Assembly (NCBI RefSeq): GCF_000023865.1
Contig: NC_013159.1
Location: 1,328,001 to 1,392,000 of the forward strand
Reading direction: 5' to 3'
Length of the DNA: 64,000 nucleotides
DNA from: Saccharomonospora viridis DSM 43017
Lineage (GTDB): Bacteria > Actinomycetota > Actinomycetes > Mycobacteriales > Pseudonocardiaceae
Shown in pieces: positions 8,085 through 16,978 of this stretch (positions are counted from its first letter, which is position 1; each line of letters starts with the position of its first letter). A model generated the notes under the pieces. That model made no database searches. It saw only the letters and a list, made by a program, of their open reading frames with translations, and was not told where the DNA came from. Both the position numbers and the translations under genes were made by a program.

Positions 8085-8860
8085 GCGCGACCACCACACA
8101 GTCGTCGGCGACGGACTACACCTCCGACGAGATGATGTCGATCGCCGCCGCCAGGGCGCTCACCGGTAACACCCGGTGCTTCGTCGGCATCGGCCTCCCT
8201 TCCACGGCCGCCAACGTCGCGCGCCGTACGCACGCGCCGGATCTGGTGCTCATCTACGAATCGGGCACGCTCGGCTCCAAGCCCGACCGCCTGCCCGCCT
8301 CGATCGGTGACGGCATCCTCGCGGAGACTGCCGACGCGGTGATCAGCGTGCCGGAGGTGTTCAACTACTGGCTCCAGCCGGGGCGCATCGACGTCGGTTT
8401 CCTCGGTGCCGCCCAGATCGACCGCTTCGGCAACATCAACACCACCGTCATCGGCGACGATTACGCCAATCCGAAGGTCCGACTGCCGGGCGCGGGTGGC
8501 GCGCCCGAGATCGCCGGTTCGTGCGGCGAAGTGTTCGTGGTGGTGCGGCAGAGCAAACGCAGTTTCGTGGAGAAGGTCGACTTCGTGACCTCGGTCGGCC
8601 ACGGCCAGGGCAAGGGTGACCGGGAACGCCTCGGTCTCCGTGGGGCCGGACCGACGTTGGTGATCACCGACCTCGGCGTGCTGCGTCCCGATCCCGACAC
8701 CTGCGAGTTGGTGTTGACCCAGGTGCATCCCGGGGTGGACGTGGAGCAGGTGCGCGAGGCGACGGGTTGGCAACTGCGGGTCTCGCCCGAACTGTCGACG
8801 ACCGAACCGCCGACGGAGCAGGAACTGACCGTCCTGCGTGCTTTGAAGGAGGCATCGTGA
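8081..8860 (+). CDS. pcaJ: 3-oxoadipate CoA-transferase subunit B
   Basis: A 259-residue beta subunit of the same CoA-transferase. The catalytic glutamate, which forms the CoA thioester intermediate, is E60 in the motif LIYESG. The conserved GFLGAAQIDRFGNINTT follows. The four-base overlaps with pcaI upstream and pcaF downstream suggest coupled translation in fixed ratio, as expected for a heteromer followed by the thiolase that uses its product, 3-oxoadipyl-CoA. Confidence 0.92.
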   Translation: MSATTTQSSATDYTSDEMMSIAAARALTGNTRCFVGIGLPSTAANVARRTHAPDLVLIYESGTLGSKPDRLPASIGDGILAETADAVISVPEVFNYWLQPGRIDVGFLGAAQIDRFGNINTTVIGDDYANPKVRLPGAGGAPEIAGSCGEVFVVVRQSKRSFVEKVDFVTSVGHGQGKGDRERLGLRGAGPTLVITDLGVLRPDPDTCELVLTQVHPGVDVEQVREATGWQLRVSPELSTTEPPTEQELTVLRALKEAS

Positions 8861-10032
8861 GTGACGTGTTCGTGCTCGATGCGGTGCGGACACCGTTCGG
8901 GCGTTACGGGGGAGCACTGTCGGGCGTGCGCCCCGATGATCTCGCCGCGCATGTGTTGCAGGCCTTGGGCGAACGCAACGACCTCGATCCCGCCACGGTC
9001 GACGAGGTGGTGTTCGGCAATGCGAACGGCGCGGGCGAGGACAACCGCAACGTGGCCCGCATGGCGACTCTGCTCGCCGGTTGGCCGACGAGCGTTCCCG
9101 GCAGCACGGTCAACCGGCTGTGCGGTTCGGGTCTGGACGCCGTGATCCAGGCGAGCAGGCAGGTCGCGCTCGGCGAGGCGTCGGTGGCGGTCGCGGGAGG
9201 CGTGGAGTCGATGAGCCGCGCGCCGTGGGTGCTGCCCAAACCGGAGAAGGCGTTCCCGAACGGCAACGAGACGCTGTACTCCACGGCCTTGGGTTGGCGC
9301 ATGGTCAACCCGAGGATGCCGAAGGAGTGGACGGTGTCGCTGGGGGAGAGCACGGAGCTGCTGGCCGAGCGGTACGGCATCGGCCGCGAAGCCCAGGACG
9401 AGTTCGCCTTGCGCAGTCACCGGGCCGCGGCCCGCGCCTGGGACGAGGGGTTCTACGACGACCACGTCGTTCCGGTGGAAGGCACGGATCTCCGCCGTGA
9501 CGAGGGGATTCGTCCGGACACCTCCGCCGAGAAGCTCGCCAAGCTCAAGCCGGTGTTCCGCGCCGACGGCACGGTGACGGCGGGCAACGCCTCTCCACTC
9601 AACGACGGTGCGTCCGCGGTGTTGCTCGCGGACCAGGCGGGTGCGGACCGGCTCGGCGCGACCCCGCTGGCCCGGATCGCGGGTCGGGGTGCCGCGGGGG
9701 TGGACCCGGACGTGTTCGGCATCGGTCCGGTGAAGGCCGCCGAGATCGCGTTGCAGCGCGCGGGCATCGGCTGGGGGGACCTGGCGGCGGTGGAGTTGAA
9801 CGAGGCGTTCGCCGCGCAGTCGCTGGCTTGTCTCGCCGATTGGCCGGAGCTCGATCCCGAGATCGTCAACGTCCACGGTGGAGCCATCGCCATCGGGCAC
9901 CCGCTGGGTGCCTCGGGTGGACGTATCCTCGGCACGCTCGCGCACGCGTTGCGGAAACGCGGCGGTGGTTGGGGCCTGGCGGCCATCTGCATCGGCGTGG
10001 GCCAGGGACTGGCCGTGGTGCTCGAAGCGTGA
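8857..10032 (+). CDS. pcaF: Beta-ketoadipyl-CoA thiolase
   Basis: A 391-residue thiolase that splits 3-oxoadipyl-CoA into succinyl-CoA and acetyl-CoA, the last step of the pathway. The nucleophilic cysteine is C89 in NRLCGSGLDAV; the general base residues lie in GHPLGASGGR and in the C-terminal CIGVGQG. The GTG at 8857 overlaps the pcaJ stop and follows GGAGG. The MSRAPWVLPKPEKAF stretch is typical of PcaF rather than of degradative acetyl-CoA acetyltransferases. About 120 bases separate it from pcaH. Confidence 0.92.
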   Translation: MSDVFVLDAVRTPFGRYGGALSGVRPDDLAAHVLQALGERNDLDPATVDEVVFGNANGAGEDNRNVARMATLLAGWPTSVPGSTVNRLCGSGLDAVIQASRQVALGEASVAVAGGVESMSRAPWVLPKPEKAFPNGNETLYSTALGWRMVNPRMPKEWTVSLGESTELLAERYGIGREAQDEFALRSHRAAARAWDEGFYDDHVVPVEGTDLRRDEGIRPDTSAEKLAKLKPVFRADGTVTAGNASPLNDGASAVLLADQAGADRLGATPLARIAGRGAAGVDPDVFGIGPVKAAEIALQRAGIGWGDLAAVELNEAFAAQSLACLADWPELDPEIVNVHGGAIAIGHPLGASGGRILGTLAHALRKRGGGWGLAAICIGVGQGLAVVLEA

Positions 10033-10151
10033 TGATTCGGAAGCAGTCGAAGGACGCCTGGGCGAGGGCGGTGCGCCGCACACGGCGTTCGACCGATCCC
10101 GAACCCCTGCCCACGGCAGGGAGGGTGTCCCACGGAATCCAGGAGGGCGGT

Positions 10152-10898
10152 ATGAGTACGTCAACGGAGTCGGGATTGATCCTGCCGAGGTATCGACGGG
10201 ACCCTGAGGGGACACATCCGCCGTTGAACTCGCCGGAATACCGTTCGACCCAGTTGCGGTATCCGAAGCAGCCGTTGGTGTTGTTGCCGCACAAACTGAC
10301 CGAGGTGACGGGTCCGTTGTTGGGCTACGGCCGGGTCGGCGAGTTGGACAACGACCTCACGCGGCAGCACCCGCAGGAACCCCAGGGGCAGCGCATCCTG
10401 GTGCACGGGCGCCTGCTCGACGGTGACGGCAAACCGATCCCGAATTCGCTGATCGAGATCTGGCAGGCGAACGCGGGTGGTCGGTATCGGCACGTGTGGG
10501 ACAACTGGCCGAGTCCGATCGACCCGAACTTCGACGGTGTGGGCCGTACGATCACCGACGACGAGGGCCGGTACGAGTTCATCACCATCAAGCCGGGGGC
10601 GTATCCGTGGAAGAACCACGACAACGCCTGGCGTCCCTCGCACATCCACTTCTCCGTGTTCGGTACGGCGTTCACCCAGCGGCTCGTCACGCAGATGTAC
10701 TTCCCCGACGATCCGCTGTTCTTCCAGGACCCGATCTTCAATTCGATTCCGGACGAGAAGGCGCGGCAGCGGTTGATCTCGTCGTTCGATCTGAGCCGGA
10801 CGGTGCCGGAATGGGCGTTGGCGTTCCGTTTCGACATCGTGGTGCGAGGCAGGGAAGCGACGCCGTTCGAAAACCCGGAGGACGAAGAGGACGAGTGA
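10152..10898 (+). CDS. pcaH: Protocatechuate 3,4-dioxygenase beta subunit
   Basis: A 248-residue beta subunit of the Fe(III) intradiol dioxygenase that opens protocatechuate to 3-carboxy-cis,cis-muconate. The iron ligands are expected in GGRYRH (Tyr), PGAYPW (Tyr) and RPSHIHFSV (two His); all are present. The ATG at 10152 follows AGGAGGGCGGT. The last three codons and the stop codon overlap the first unit of the 67-bp repeat array, which separates it from its partner pcaG by about 450 bases, unusual because pcaHG are normally adjacent. Confidence 0.93.
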   Translation: MSTSTESGLILPRYRRDPEGTHPPLNSPEYRSTQLRYPKQPLVLLPHKLTEVTGPLLGYGRVGELDNDLTRQHPQEPQGQRILVHGRLLDGDGKPIPNSLIEIWQANAGGRYRHVWDNWPSPIDPNFDGVGRTITDDEGRYEFITIKPGAYPWKNHDNAWRPSHIHFSVFGTAFTQRLVTQMYFPDDPLFFQDPIFNSIPDEKARQRLISSFDLSRTVPEWALAFRFDIVVRGREATPFENPEDEEDE

Positions 10899-11265
10899 GC
10901 GAGGATCTTTTCGCTCGCGAGTCCGGTCGGGTGCGGGTGTCCCGCAAGGTACTGAGGACGAGTGAGCGAGGATCTTTTCGCTCGCGAGTCCGGTCGGGTG
11001 CGGGTGTCCCGCAAGGTACTGAGGACGAGTGAGCGAGGATCTTTTCGCTCGCGAGTCCGGTCGGGTGCGGGTGTCCCGCAAGGTACTGAGGACGAGTGAG
11101 CGAGGATCTTTTCGCTCGCGAGTCCGGTCGGGTGCGGGTGTCCCGCAAGGTACTGAGGACGAGTGAGCGAGGATCTTTTCGCTCGCGAGTCCGATCGGGT
11201 GCGGGTGTCCCGCAGGGCACTGAGGACGAGTGAGCGAGGATCTTTTCGCTCGCGAGTCCGGTCGG
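10891..11265 (+). repeat. 67-bp tandem repeats between pcaH and pcaG
   Basis: Five full 67-bp units start at 10891, 10958, 11025, 11092 and 11159, with a sixth partial copy from 11226 to about 11265. The first four are nearly identical; the fifth has a few substitutions. Each unit carries two small dyads: GAGCGA-GGATCTTT-TCGCTC and GCGGG-TGT-CCCGC. The array begins on the last codons of pcaH. The period is not a multiple of three, so it is not coding; the open frames on the opposite strand are a by-product. A separate 19-bp direct repeat of GGGTTGAGTCCGCTGCGG follows (about 11273-11311). Confidence 0.9.
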
Positions 11266-11344
11266 AATTGGTCGGGTTGAGTCCGCTGCGGCGGGTTGAG
11301 TCCGCTGCGGTGGGGAAGGCGTCCCGAAGAACACAGGAGGACAA

Positions 11345-11899
11345 ATGAGCCAGGCTGGCCCGAAGCTTCCCTCGACTCCTTCACAGACCGTGGGGCCGTA
11401 TCTGTCGATCGGCCTGCCGTGGGAGGACGGGCCCACGGTGGTGGAAGAAGGCACCGAGGGCGCTGTATGGATCCGGGGTGTCGTCACCGACGGCGAGGGC
11501 GCGCCGGTTCCCGACGCGTTGATCGAGACGTGGCAGGCCGATCCGAACGGGCGATTCGACCACCCCGATGACCCGAGGGGCGCTGTCCCCGGTTTCCGGG
11601 GTTTCGGACGATGCCCCACGAACGACGACGGTGAGTTCGGGATCCTCACGCTGCTGCCGGGTGCGGTTCCGGAGCAGGCGCCGCACATCAACGTGTCGGT
11701 GTTCGCCCGTGGTCTGCTGAATCGGTTGGTGACGCGGATCTACTTCCCTGATTTCGCCGACGCCAACGCGGCCGACCCGGTGTTGAATTCGGTGCCCGAG
11801 GAGCGGCGACACACTCTGGTGGCGCGCAAGACGGAGGACGGCTATCGCTTCGACGTGCGGCTTCAGGGTGAGGGCGAGACAGTGTTCTTCGATGTCTGA
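11345..11899 (+). CDS. pcaG: Protocatechuate 3,4-dioxygenase alpha subunit
   Basis: A 184-residue alpha subunit of protocatechuate 3,4-dioxygenase. It has the intradiol fold with TPSQTVGPYLSIGLPW at the N-terminus, PDALIETWQADPNGRF and QAPHINVSVFARG. The alpha subunit does not hold the catalytic iron but shapes the active site with PcaH. AGGAGG precedes the ATG. Its stop overlaps pcaB by eight bases. Its own ribosome site is intact, so translation does not need coupling to pcaH across the repeats. Confidence 0.93.
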   Translation: MSQAGPKLPSTPSQTVGPYLSIGLPWEDGPTVVEEGTEGAVWIRGVVTDGEGAPVPDALIETWQADPNGRFDHPDDPRGAVPGFRGFGRCPTNDDGEFGILTLLPGAVPEQAPHINVSVFARGLLNRLVTRIYFPDFADANAADPVLNSVPEERRHTLVARKTEDGYRFDVRLQGEGETVFFDV

Positions 11900-13280
11900 T
11901 CGTGCGTCCGAGCTGAGGCCCGGACAGTCGTCGATGTTGTTCGATCCTCTCGTGGCCGCGGGGCCGGTGGCGGAGCACGTGGGCGATGCCGCGTGGCTGA
12001 GGGCGATGTTGGATTTCGAGGCGGCTTTGGCCGCGGCCCAGGCCGATGCCGGTCTGATCGACCGCCTGCACGCCGAACGGATCGAGAGGGCCTGTCACCA
12101 CAACGGCCACGACGACTACGACATCGCCGAGCTGGGCCGGGCCGCCAGGGGCGCGGGGAACCCGGCCGCGCCGTTGGTGCGTGCGATCACCGAACGCGTC
12201 GAGGGTGCCGCCGCGCGGTACGTGCACTGGGGAGCGACGAGCCAGGACGTCGTCGACACGGCGGCCATGCTGGTGGCCGCCCGTGCCCGGATGGCGCTGT
12301 TGGCCGATGTGGAGGCGTGCACCGAGACGCTGGCGGAACTGGCCGACGAGCACGCTGCCACCGTCCAGGTGGCTCGGACGTTGTCGCAGCATGCGTTGCC
12401 GACGACGTTCGGGCTGGTGGCGGCGGGGTGGTTGACCTCGCTCGACACGGCGGCCGAGCGGTTGCAAGCGGTGCGTCTGCCGGTCCAGTTCGGCGGGGCG
12501 GTGGGAACGCTCGCCTCCCTCGGCGAGAGCGGTGTCGAGGTGTTGGCGGCCCTGGCCGCGCGGCTCGGACTGGCCGAACCGGCGTTGCCGTGGCACACCG
12601 ATCGCACCCCGGTGGCGGAGCTTGCGGGTGCGCTCGGCGGCCTCGCCGGCGCGGTGTCGGGTGTGGCGCGTTCGATCGTCACGCTCACCCAAACCGATGT
12701 CGGTGAACTCCGGGAACAGGGACCGCCCGGCAGCGGCGGTTCGTCCACGATGCCGCACAAACGCAACCCGGTGGCGGCCGTGTCGGCACTGGCGTGTGCG
12801 AAGCAGGCACCCGGTCTGGTGGCCGACCTGCTCGCCGCCATGGAGCACGAGAATCAGCGGGCCTCCGGGGCGTGGCACGCGGAGTGGTGGCCGCTCATCC
12901 AGTTGTGGCGGGTCTGCGGCTCGGCCGTGCACTGGTTACGGACGAGCCTGGACCGACTGCGGGTCGACGCCGAACGGATGCGCCAGAACCTCGACCGGGG
13001 TGGCGGGGTGTTGCTGGCCGAACGGATCACCACCGAACTCGCCCCCGTGGTCGGGCGGCTCGCCGCCCACGATGCGGTCACGTCGTGTTGCCATCGGGCG
13101 TTGGACGAAGGTGTCCCCCTGGCGGACGTCCTCGTCGACGATCCGCTGGTGGGGGCACATTTGTCGCGGGAACGCATCGAGCGGCTGCTCGACCCCGCCG
13201 ACTACCTGGGCGCCGCGCCCGTGTTCGTGCGACGGGCGTTGGAGAAGTATCGGAGACGGAAGGAGGAGCCGTGCGGGTGA
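11892..13280 (+). CDS. pcaB: 3-carboxy-cis,cis-muconate cycloisomerase
   Basis: A 462-residue member of the fumarase/aspartase superfamily that converts 3-carboxymuconate to 4-carboxymuconolactone. Superfamily motifs are visible: VHWGATSQDVVDTA around residues 113-126 and the signature GSSTMPHKRNPVAAV near 283-297. The ATG at 11892 overlaps pcaG. The next gene, pcaD, starts ten bases before its stop. Length fits the bacterial PcaB family. Confidence 0.92.
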   Translation: MSDRASELRPGQSSMLFDPLVAAGPVAEHVGDAAWLRAMLDFEAALAAAQADAGLIDRLHAERIERACHHNGHDDYDIAELGRAARGAGNPAAPLVRAITERVEGAAARYVHWGATSQDVVDTAAMLVAARARMALLADVEACTETLAELADEHAATVQVARTLSQHALPTTFGLVAAGWLTSLDTAAERLQAVRLPVQFGGAVGTLASLGESGVEVLAALAARLGLAEPALPWHTDRTPVAELAGALGGLAGAVSGVARSIVTLTQTDVGELREQGPPGSGGSSTMPHKRNPVAAVSALACAKQAPGLVADLLAAMEHENQRASGAWHAEWWPLIQLWRVCGSAVHWLRTSLDRLRVDAERMRQNLDRGGGVLLAERITTELAPVVGRLAAHDAVTSCCHRALDEGVPLADVLVDDPLVGAHLSRERIERLLDPADYLGAAPVFVRRALEKYRRRKEEPCG

Positions 13281-14056
13281 ACCACGTGATCGACGGCCCC
13301 GAGGACGGAGAGGTCGTCGTACTGTCGGGATCGCTCGGAAGTGATCTCGGCATGTGGAACCCGCAGGTGGGTCCCCTGGTCTCGGCGGGGTACCGCGTCG
13401 TGCGCTACGACCACCGAGGTCACGGCGGGACCCCGGTGCCGGACGCGCCGTGCAGCCTCGACGACCTCGGGGGTGATGTCGTCGAGCTGCTGGACGGACT
13501 CGGCGTCGACCGCGCCCACGTGGTCGGGTTGTCGCTCGGGGGGATGACCGGCCTGTGGTTGGCCGCCCACCGTCCCGACCGCGTGCGCAGGTTGGTGGTG
13601 TGTTGCACGTCGGCCAAGCTCGGCACCCCCGAGATGTGGGAGCAGCGGGCGCACACCGCCGTGACCCGCGGTATGACGGAGATCGCGGACGGCAGCATCG
13701 AACGCTGGTTCACCCCCGCCTGGAGGGCGGCGAACCCGGAGTTGACGCGCGAGTACCACCGCATGACCGCGTCGGTGCCGGCGCGGGGTTATGCGGCGTG
13801 TTGCGCGGCGATCGGTGCGATGGACCTGCGCGGAGTGCTGTCCACGATCACCGCTCCGACCCTGGTGATCGCGGGTGCCGACGATCCGGCCACTCCGCCC
13901 GACGAACACGGGCGCCCGCTGGCCGAGGGGATCCCCGGCGCCCGTTTCGAGGTGGTCGCCGAGGCCGCTCACCTCGGCAACGTCGAGCAGCCGGAGCGGT
14001 TCACCGAACTCATCATCGAACATCTCAAGGCGGACGGAGGCGAGTCGCATGGCTGA
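13271..14056 (+). CDS. pcaD: 3-oxoadipate enol-lactonase
   Basis: A 261-residue alpha/beta hydrolase that hydrolyses 3-oxoadipate enol-lactone to 3-oxoadipate. The nucleophile is S88 in the elbow GLSLGG, with the acid in ADDPATPPDEHG and the His in AEAAHLGNVEQPERF. The GTG at 13271 has GGAAGGAGG upstream. It is separate from PcaC here, whereas some actinobacteria have a fused PcaL; the two reading frames overlap by eight bases, close to the fused arrangement. Confidence 0.9.
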   Translation: MRVNHVIDGPEDGEVVVLSGSLGSDLGMWNPQVGPLVSAGYRVVRYDHRGHGGTPVPDAPCSLDDLGGDVVELLDGLGVDRAHVVGLSLGGMTGLWLAAHRPDRVRRLVVCCTSAKLGTPEMWEQRAHTAVTRGMTEIADGSIERWFTPAWRAANPELTREYHRMTASVPARGYAACCAAIGAMDLRGVLSTITAPTLVIAGADDPATPPDEHGRPLAEGIPGARFEVVAEAAHLGNVEQPERFTELIIEHLKADGGESHG

Positions 14057-14453
14057 AGGCACTCAGCGCGAGCAGGCCGAGGACACCTACGACAGGGGCA
14101 TGCGGGTCCGTCGGGAGGTGCTCGGCGATGAGCATGTGGACCGGGCGATCGCCGGGACCACCGAATTCACCCGGCCGTTTCAGGAGTACATCACCAAGGC
14201 GGCGTGGGGTTCGGTGTGGACGCGGGACGGGTTGGACCGCAAGACCCGTAGTTGCCTGACCCTCGCCGTGCTGACCGCGCAGCGCAGTTGGAACGAACTC
14301 GCCATGCACGTGCGTGCCGCCATCGGCAACGGTCTCACCCCTGCCGAGATCTCCGAGGTCCTCCTGCACACGGCGGTGTACGCGGGGGTGCCCGCCGCCA
14401 ACGAGGCGTTCGCGATCGCCCAACGGACCCTGTCCGAGATGGGTGAGCTCTGA
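14049..14453 (+). CDS. pcaC: 4-carboxymuconolactone decarboxylase
   Basis: A 134-residue AhpD-fold decarboxylase that turns 4-carboxymuconolactone into 3-oxoadipate enol-lactone. The family core WTRDGLDRKTRSCLTLAVL and the HVRAAIGNGLTPAEISEVLLH helix are present. Length equals stand-alone PcaC. The ATG at 14049 lies inside the end of pcaD. With pcaHGBD it completes the conversion of protocatechuate to 3-oxoadipate. Confidence 0.93.
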   Translation: MAEGTQREQAEDTYDRGMRVRREVLGDEHVDRAIAGTTEFTRPFQEYITKAAWGSVWTRDGLDRKTRSCLTLAVLTAQRSWNELAMHVRAAIGNGLTPAEISEVLLHTAVYAGVPAANEAFAIAQRTLSEMGEL

Positions 14454-14484
14454 GGAGGCCGACGAGCGGATAGATTGAACGGTC

Positions 14485-15279
14485 ATGGAAGCAGGTAGTG
14501 GACGTGCCGCGCACCACGTGCAGTCCCTCGAACGCGGACTGGCGGTGATCAAGGCGTTCGGCGCGGGCGCCCCGCAACTCACGCTCAGTGAGGTGGCGAA
14601 GGAGACCGGGTTGACGCGGGCCGCGGCACGCCGGTTCCTGCTGACGTTGGCCGATCTCGGTTACGTCCGTTCCGACGGCAGGTACTTCAGCCTCACCGCC
14701 AAGGTCCTCGAACTGGGGTACGCGTACCTGTCGAGCCTGTCTCTGCCCGAGGTGGTGCAGCCGCACCTGGAGCGGTTGTCGGCGGAGGTGCACGAGTCCT
14801 GTTCGGTCTCGGTGCTCGACGGAACCGACATCGTCTACGTCGCTCGGGTGGCGGTGTCGCGCATCATGACCGTGAGCATCAACGTGGGCACCCGTTTCCC
14901 CGCCCACGCCACTTCCATGGGGCGGGTGCTGCTCGCCGGACTCGACGAGGACGCACTCGCCGATTACCTGCGTGAGGTGACGTTCGACCGGTTGACCGAC
15001 CACACGATCACCTCGGCCGAGAAGCTGCGGGCCGAACTGGACGCCGTGCGCGAGCAGGGGTGGGCGCTGGTCGATCAGGAGTTGGAAGAGGGGCTGCGGT
15101 CCGTGGCCGCTCCCATCCGAGACAGGTCTGGCAAGGTGGTGGCCGCCGTGAACATCTCCACGCACGCCAGCCGGACGACACCCGAGTCGGTGCGTACCGG
15201 TCTGGTCCCGCCGTTGTTGGCGACGGCGGCGCGGATCGAGTCCGATCTGGCCGTCGCCCCCGCGGCGCAGGTCTCATGA
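14485..15279 (+). CDS. pcaR: IclR-family regulator of the pca genes
   Basis: A 264-residue IclR-type regulator. The N-terminal winged helix (residues about 13-72) has LTLSEVAKETGLTRAAARRFLLTL; the C-terminal effector domain spans about 85-255. The HHVQSLERGLAVIKAFG start is typical of PcaR/PobR/CatR. By family and position it should sense a pathway intermediate such as beta-ketoadipate or protocatechuate and control the operon starting at pcaI. Its stop overlaps the start of the MobA-like gene, so the regulator and the molybdenum-enzyme genes are probably on one transcript. Confidence 0.88.
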   Translation: MEAGSGRAAHHVQSLERGLAVIKAFGAGAPQLTLSEVAKETGLTRAAARRFLLTLADLGYVRSDGRYFSLTAKVLELGYAYLSSLSLPEVVQPHLERLSAEVHESCSVSVLDGTDIVYVARVAVSRIMTVSINVGTRFPAHATSMGRVLLAGLDEDALADYLREVTFDRLTDHTITSAEKLRAELDAVREQGWALVDQELEEGLRSVAAPIRDRSGKVVAAVNISTHASRTTPESVRTGLVPPLLATAARIESDLAVAPAAQVS

Positions 15280-15860
15280 GCACGGCGGGGCTGTTGCTGG
15301 CCGCCGGGGCCGGGAGGCGGTTCGGCAGGCCGAAGGCGCTCGTGGAGGTCGGCGGCGAGGCGTTGGTGACCCGCGCGGTGCGGGTGTTGGCCCACGGCGG
15401 CTGTGACCCGATCGTCGTGGTGCTGGGTGCGCGGGCCGAGGACGTGCGCACGTTGCTGCCGGGTCGGGTCATCACGGTGTACGCGCCGGACTGGGAAGAG
15501 GGGATGGGCGCCTCCCTGCGGGCGGGACTGCGTACGCTCAGCGATCTGACCCCGTTGCCCGACGCCGTGCTCGTGCACCTTGTCGATCTGCCGAGCGTCG
15601 GGGCCGATGTGGTGGCCCGGCTGCTCGAGTTGACCACTCCCGACGTCGTGGCCCGTGCCGGCTACGGCGGGAGGATGGGACATCCGGTGCTGTTCGGCCG
15701 GCGGTGGTGGAACGACATCGCCGACGCCGCTTGCGGCGACCAGGGGGCGCGGGAATGGTTGCGGGGCCGCACCGACCTGCGTTTGGTGGAATGCGGTGAC
15801 CTTTCTGTCGGGACCGACATCGACTCACCCGCCGATCTGCCCGACGAACGACGGCGCTGA
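15276..15860 (+). CDS. MobA-like molybdopterin nucleotidyltransferase
   Basis: A 194-residue nucleotidyltransferase with the signature LLLAAGAGRRFGRPKALVEVGG, LVHLVDLPSVGADVV and GHPVLFGRRWW. This is the MobA/MocA-like family that adds CMP or GMP to the molybdenum cofactor. Xanthine oxidase-type enzymes use the cytosine dinucleotide form, and the gene sits before a CoxSLM cluster, so CTP-dependent MocA activity is the best guess. The ATG overlaps the pcaR stop. Confidence 0.82.
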   Translation: MSTAGLLLAAGAGRRFGRPKALVEVGGEALVTRAVRVLAHGGCDPIVVVLGARAEDVRTLLPGRVITVYAPDWEEGMGASLRAGLRTLSDLTPLPDAVLVHLVDLPSVGADVVARLLELTTPDVVARAGYGGRMGHPVLFGRRWWNDIADAACGDQGAREWLRGRTDLRLVECGDLSVGTDIDSPADLPDERRR

Positions 15861-15962
15861 CCTCGTCTCAAGCACGGGCGCCGCGGTGGGGACGACACGG
15901 CGGACCAGGGGCGGACGCCGTGGTGGACGTTGTTTCGGGCCGGGACCAGTAGGCTCGGTCGG

Positions 15963-16913
15963 GTGACAGCTGACAGCACTGGAAGCAGCACTGGAGGCAT
16001 CGCATCCGACGGTACGGCGGGTGCCGTCCCCGAGGCGCCCGCGTCACCGGGATCACCCGACGAACTCGCCGGCCTCCTCGAAGGCACCGGATACCTCGCG
16101 GACCCCGGGATCGCCACGGCCGCGTTCCTGGCGTTGCGCATGCGGCGGCCGTTGTTCTGCGAGGGAGAGCCCGGTACCGGTAAGACCTCGCTCGCCGTCG
16201 CTCTCGCGGAGGCGTTGGAGCTGCCGCTGATCCGGTTGCAGTGCCACGAGGGGATCGACGCGGGACAGGCACTGTATGAATGGGACTTTCCCCGGCAACT
16301 GCTGCATCTGCGGGCGTTGGAGGCGGCCGAGGGCGGACGGTTGTCCGTGGACGCCGCCGAACAATCGCTCTACACCGAACGGTTCCTGCTGGCCAGACCG
16401 CTGTTGCAGGCCCTGATCTGCGCTCCCTGTGTGTTGTTGGTCGACGAACTCGACCGCGCGGACGACGAGTTCGAGGCGTTTTTGTTGCAGTTGCTGGACG
16501 AGAACGCCGTGACCATCCCCGAGTACGGCGAGGTGCGGGCGGAGACACCGCCGCTGGTGGTGCTCACCTCCAACCGCACGAGGGAGGTCCATGACGCACT
16601 CAAGCGTCGCTGCCTCTACCACTGGGTGGAACATCCGGGTTTCGAACGTGAGGTCGCGATCCTGCGGCGCAGGATCCCCGGTATCGACGAGCGATTGGCC
16701 CGGCAACTCACCGAGGCGGTGCAGCGACTGCGTTCGATGGAACTGCTCAAACCACCGGGCGTGGCGGAGGCCTTGGACTGGGCGCAGGCGTTGACGGCGT
16801 TGGGTAAGGACGAATTGGACGCCGAGACCGCTGCCACGACGCTCGGTGCGGTGCTCAAGTACAGCGAGGACCTCGATCGCGTGCGGGCCTCCCTGGATTC
16901 GTTGCTCGGTTGA
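15963..16913 (+). CDS. MoxR-type AAA ATPase (CoxD-like)
   Basis: A 316-residue AAA+ ATPase. Walker A is GEPGTGKTSL near residue 72, Walker B is VLLVDELDRAD, and a sensor-1 TSNRTREVHDALKRRC follows. Proteins of this kind in CO dehydrogenase clusters (CoxD) act as chaperones that help build the metal centre together with a VWA-domain partner, here encoded next. The GTG at 15963 is a weakly supported start; residues before the ATPase core are Gly/Ser-rich. No good ribosome site is visible, so the start is uncertain. Confidence 0.82.
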   Translation: MTADSTGSSTGGIASDGTAGAVPEAPASPGSPDELAGLLEGTGYLADPGIATAAFLALRMRRPLFCEGEPGTGKTSLAVALAEALELPLIRLQCHEGIDAGQALYEWDFPRQLLHLRALEAAEGGRLSVDAAEQSLYTERFLLARPLLQALICAPCVLLVDELDRADDEFEAFLLQLLDENAVTIPEYGEVRAETPPLVVLTSNRTREVHDALKRRCLYHWVEHPGFEREVAILRRRIPGIDERLARQLTEAVQRLRSMELLKPPGVAEALDWAQALTALGKDELDAETAATTLGAVLKYSEDLDRVRASLDSLLG

Positions 16914-16978
16914 TCGGCCGCGTCCACCCGAAATCGATCATGGTTCCCGATTTCGGGTTCGGGGAGCACAATGGGGGC

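Noticed and set aside
10891-11265. CRISPR array
   Set aside because: The 67-bp repeats are head-to-tail without spacers and there are no cas genes nearby.
10161-11691. Long minus-strand open frames with repeated Arg/Ser-rich motifs across the pcaH-pcaG spacer
   Set aside because: They arise because the 67-bp unit has no stop in any antisense frame and is not a multiple of three; they lie opposite pcaH and pcaG and have no family resemblance or ribosome site.
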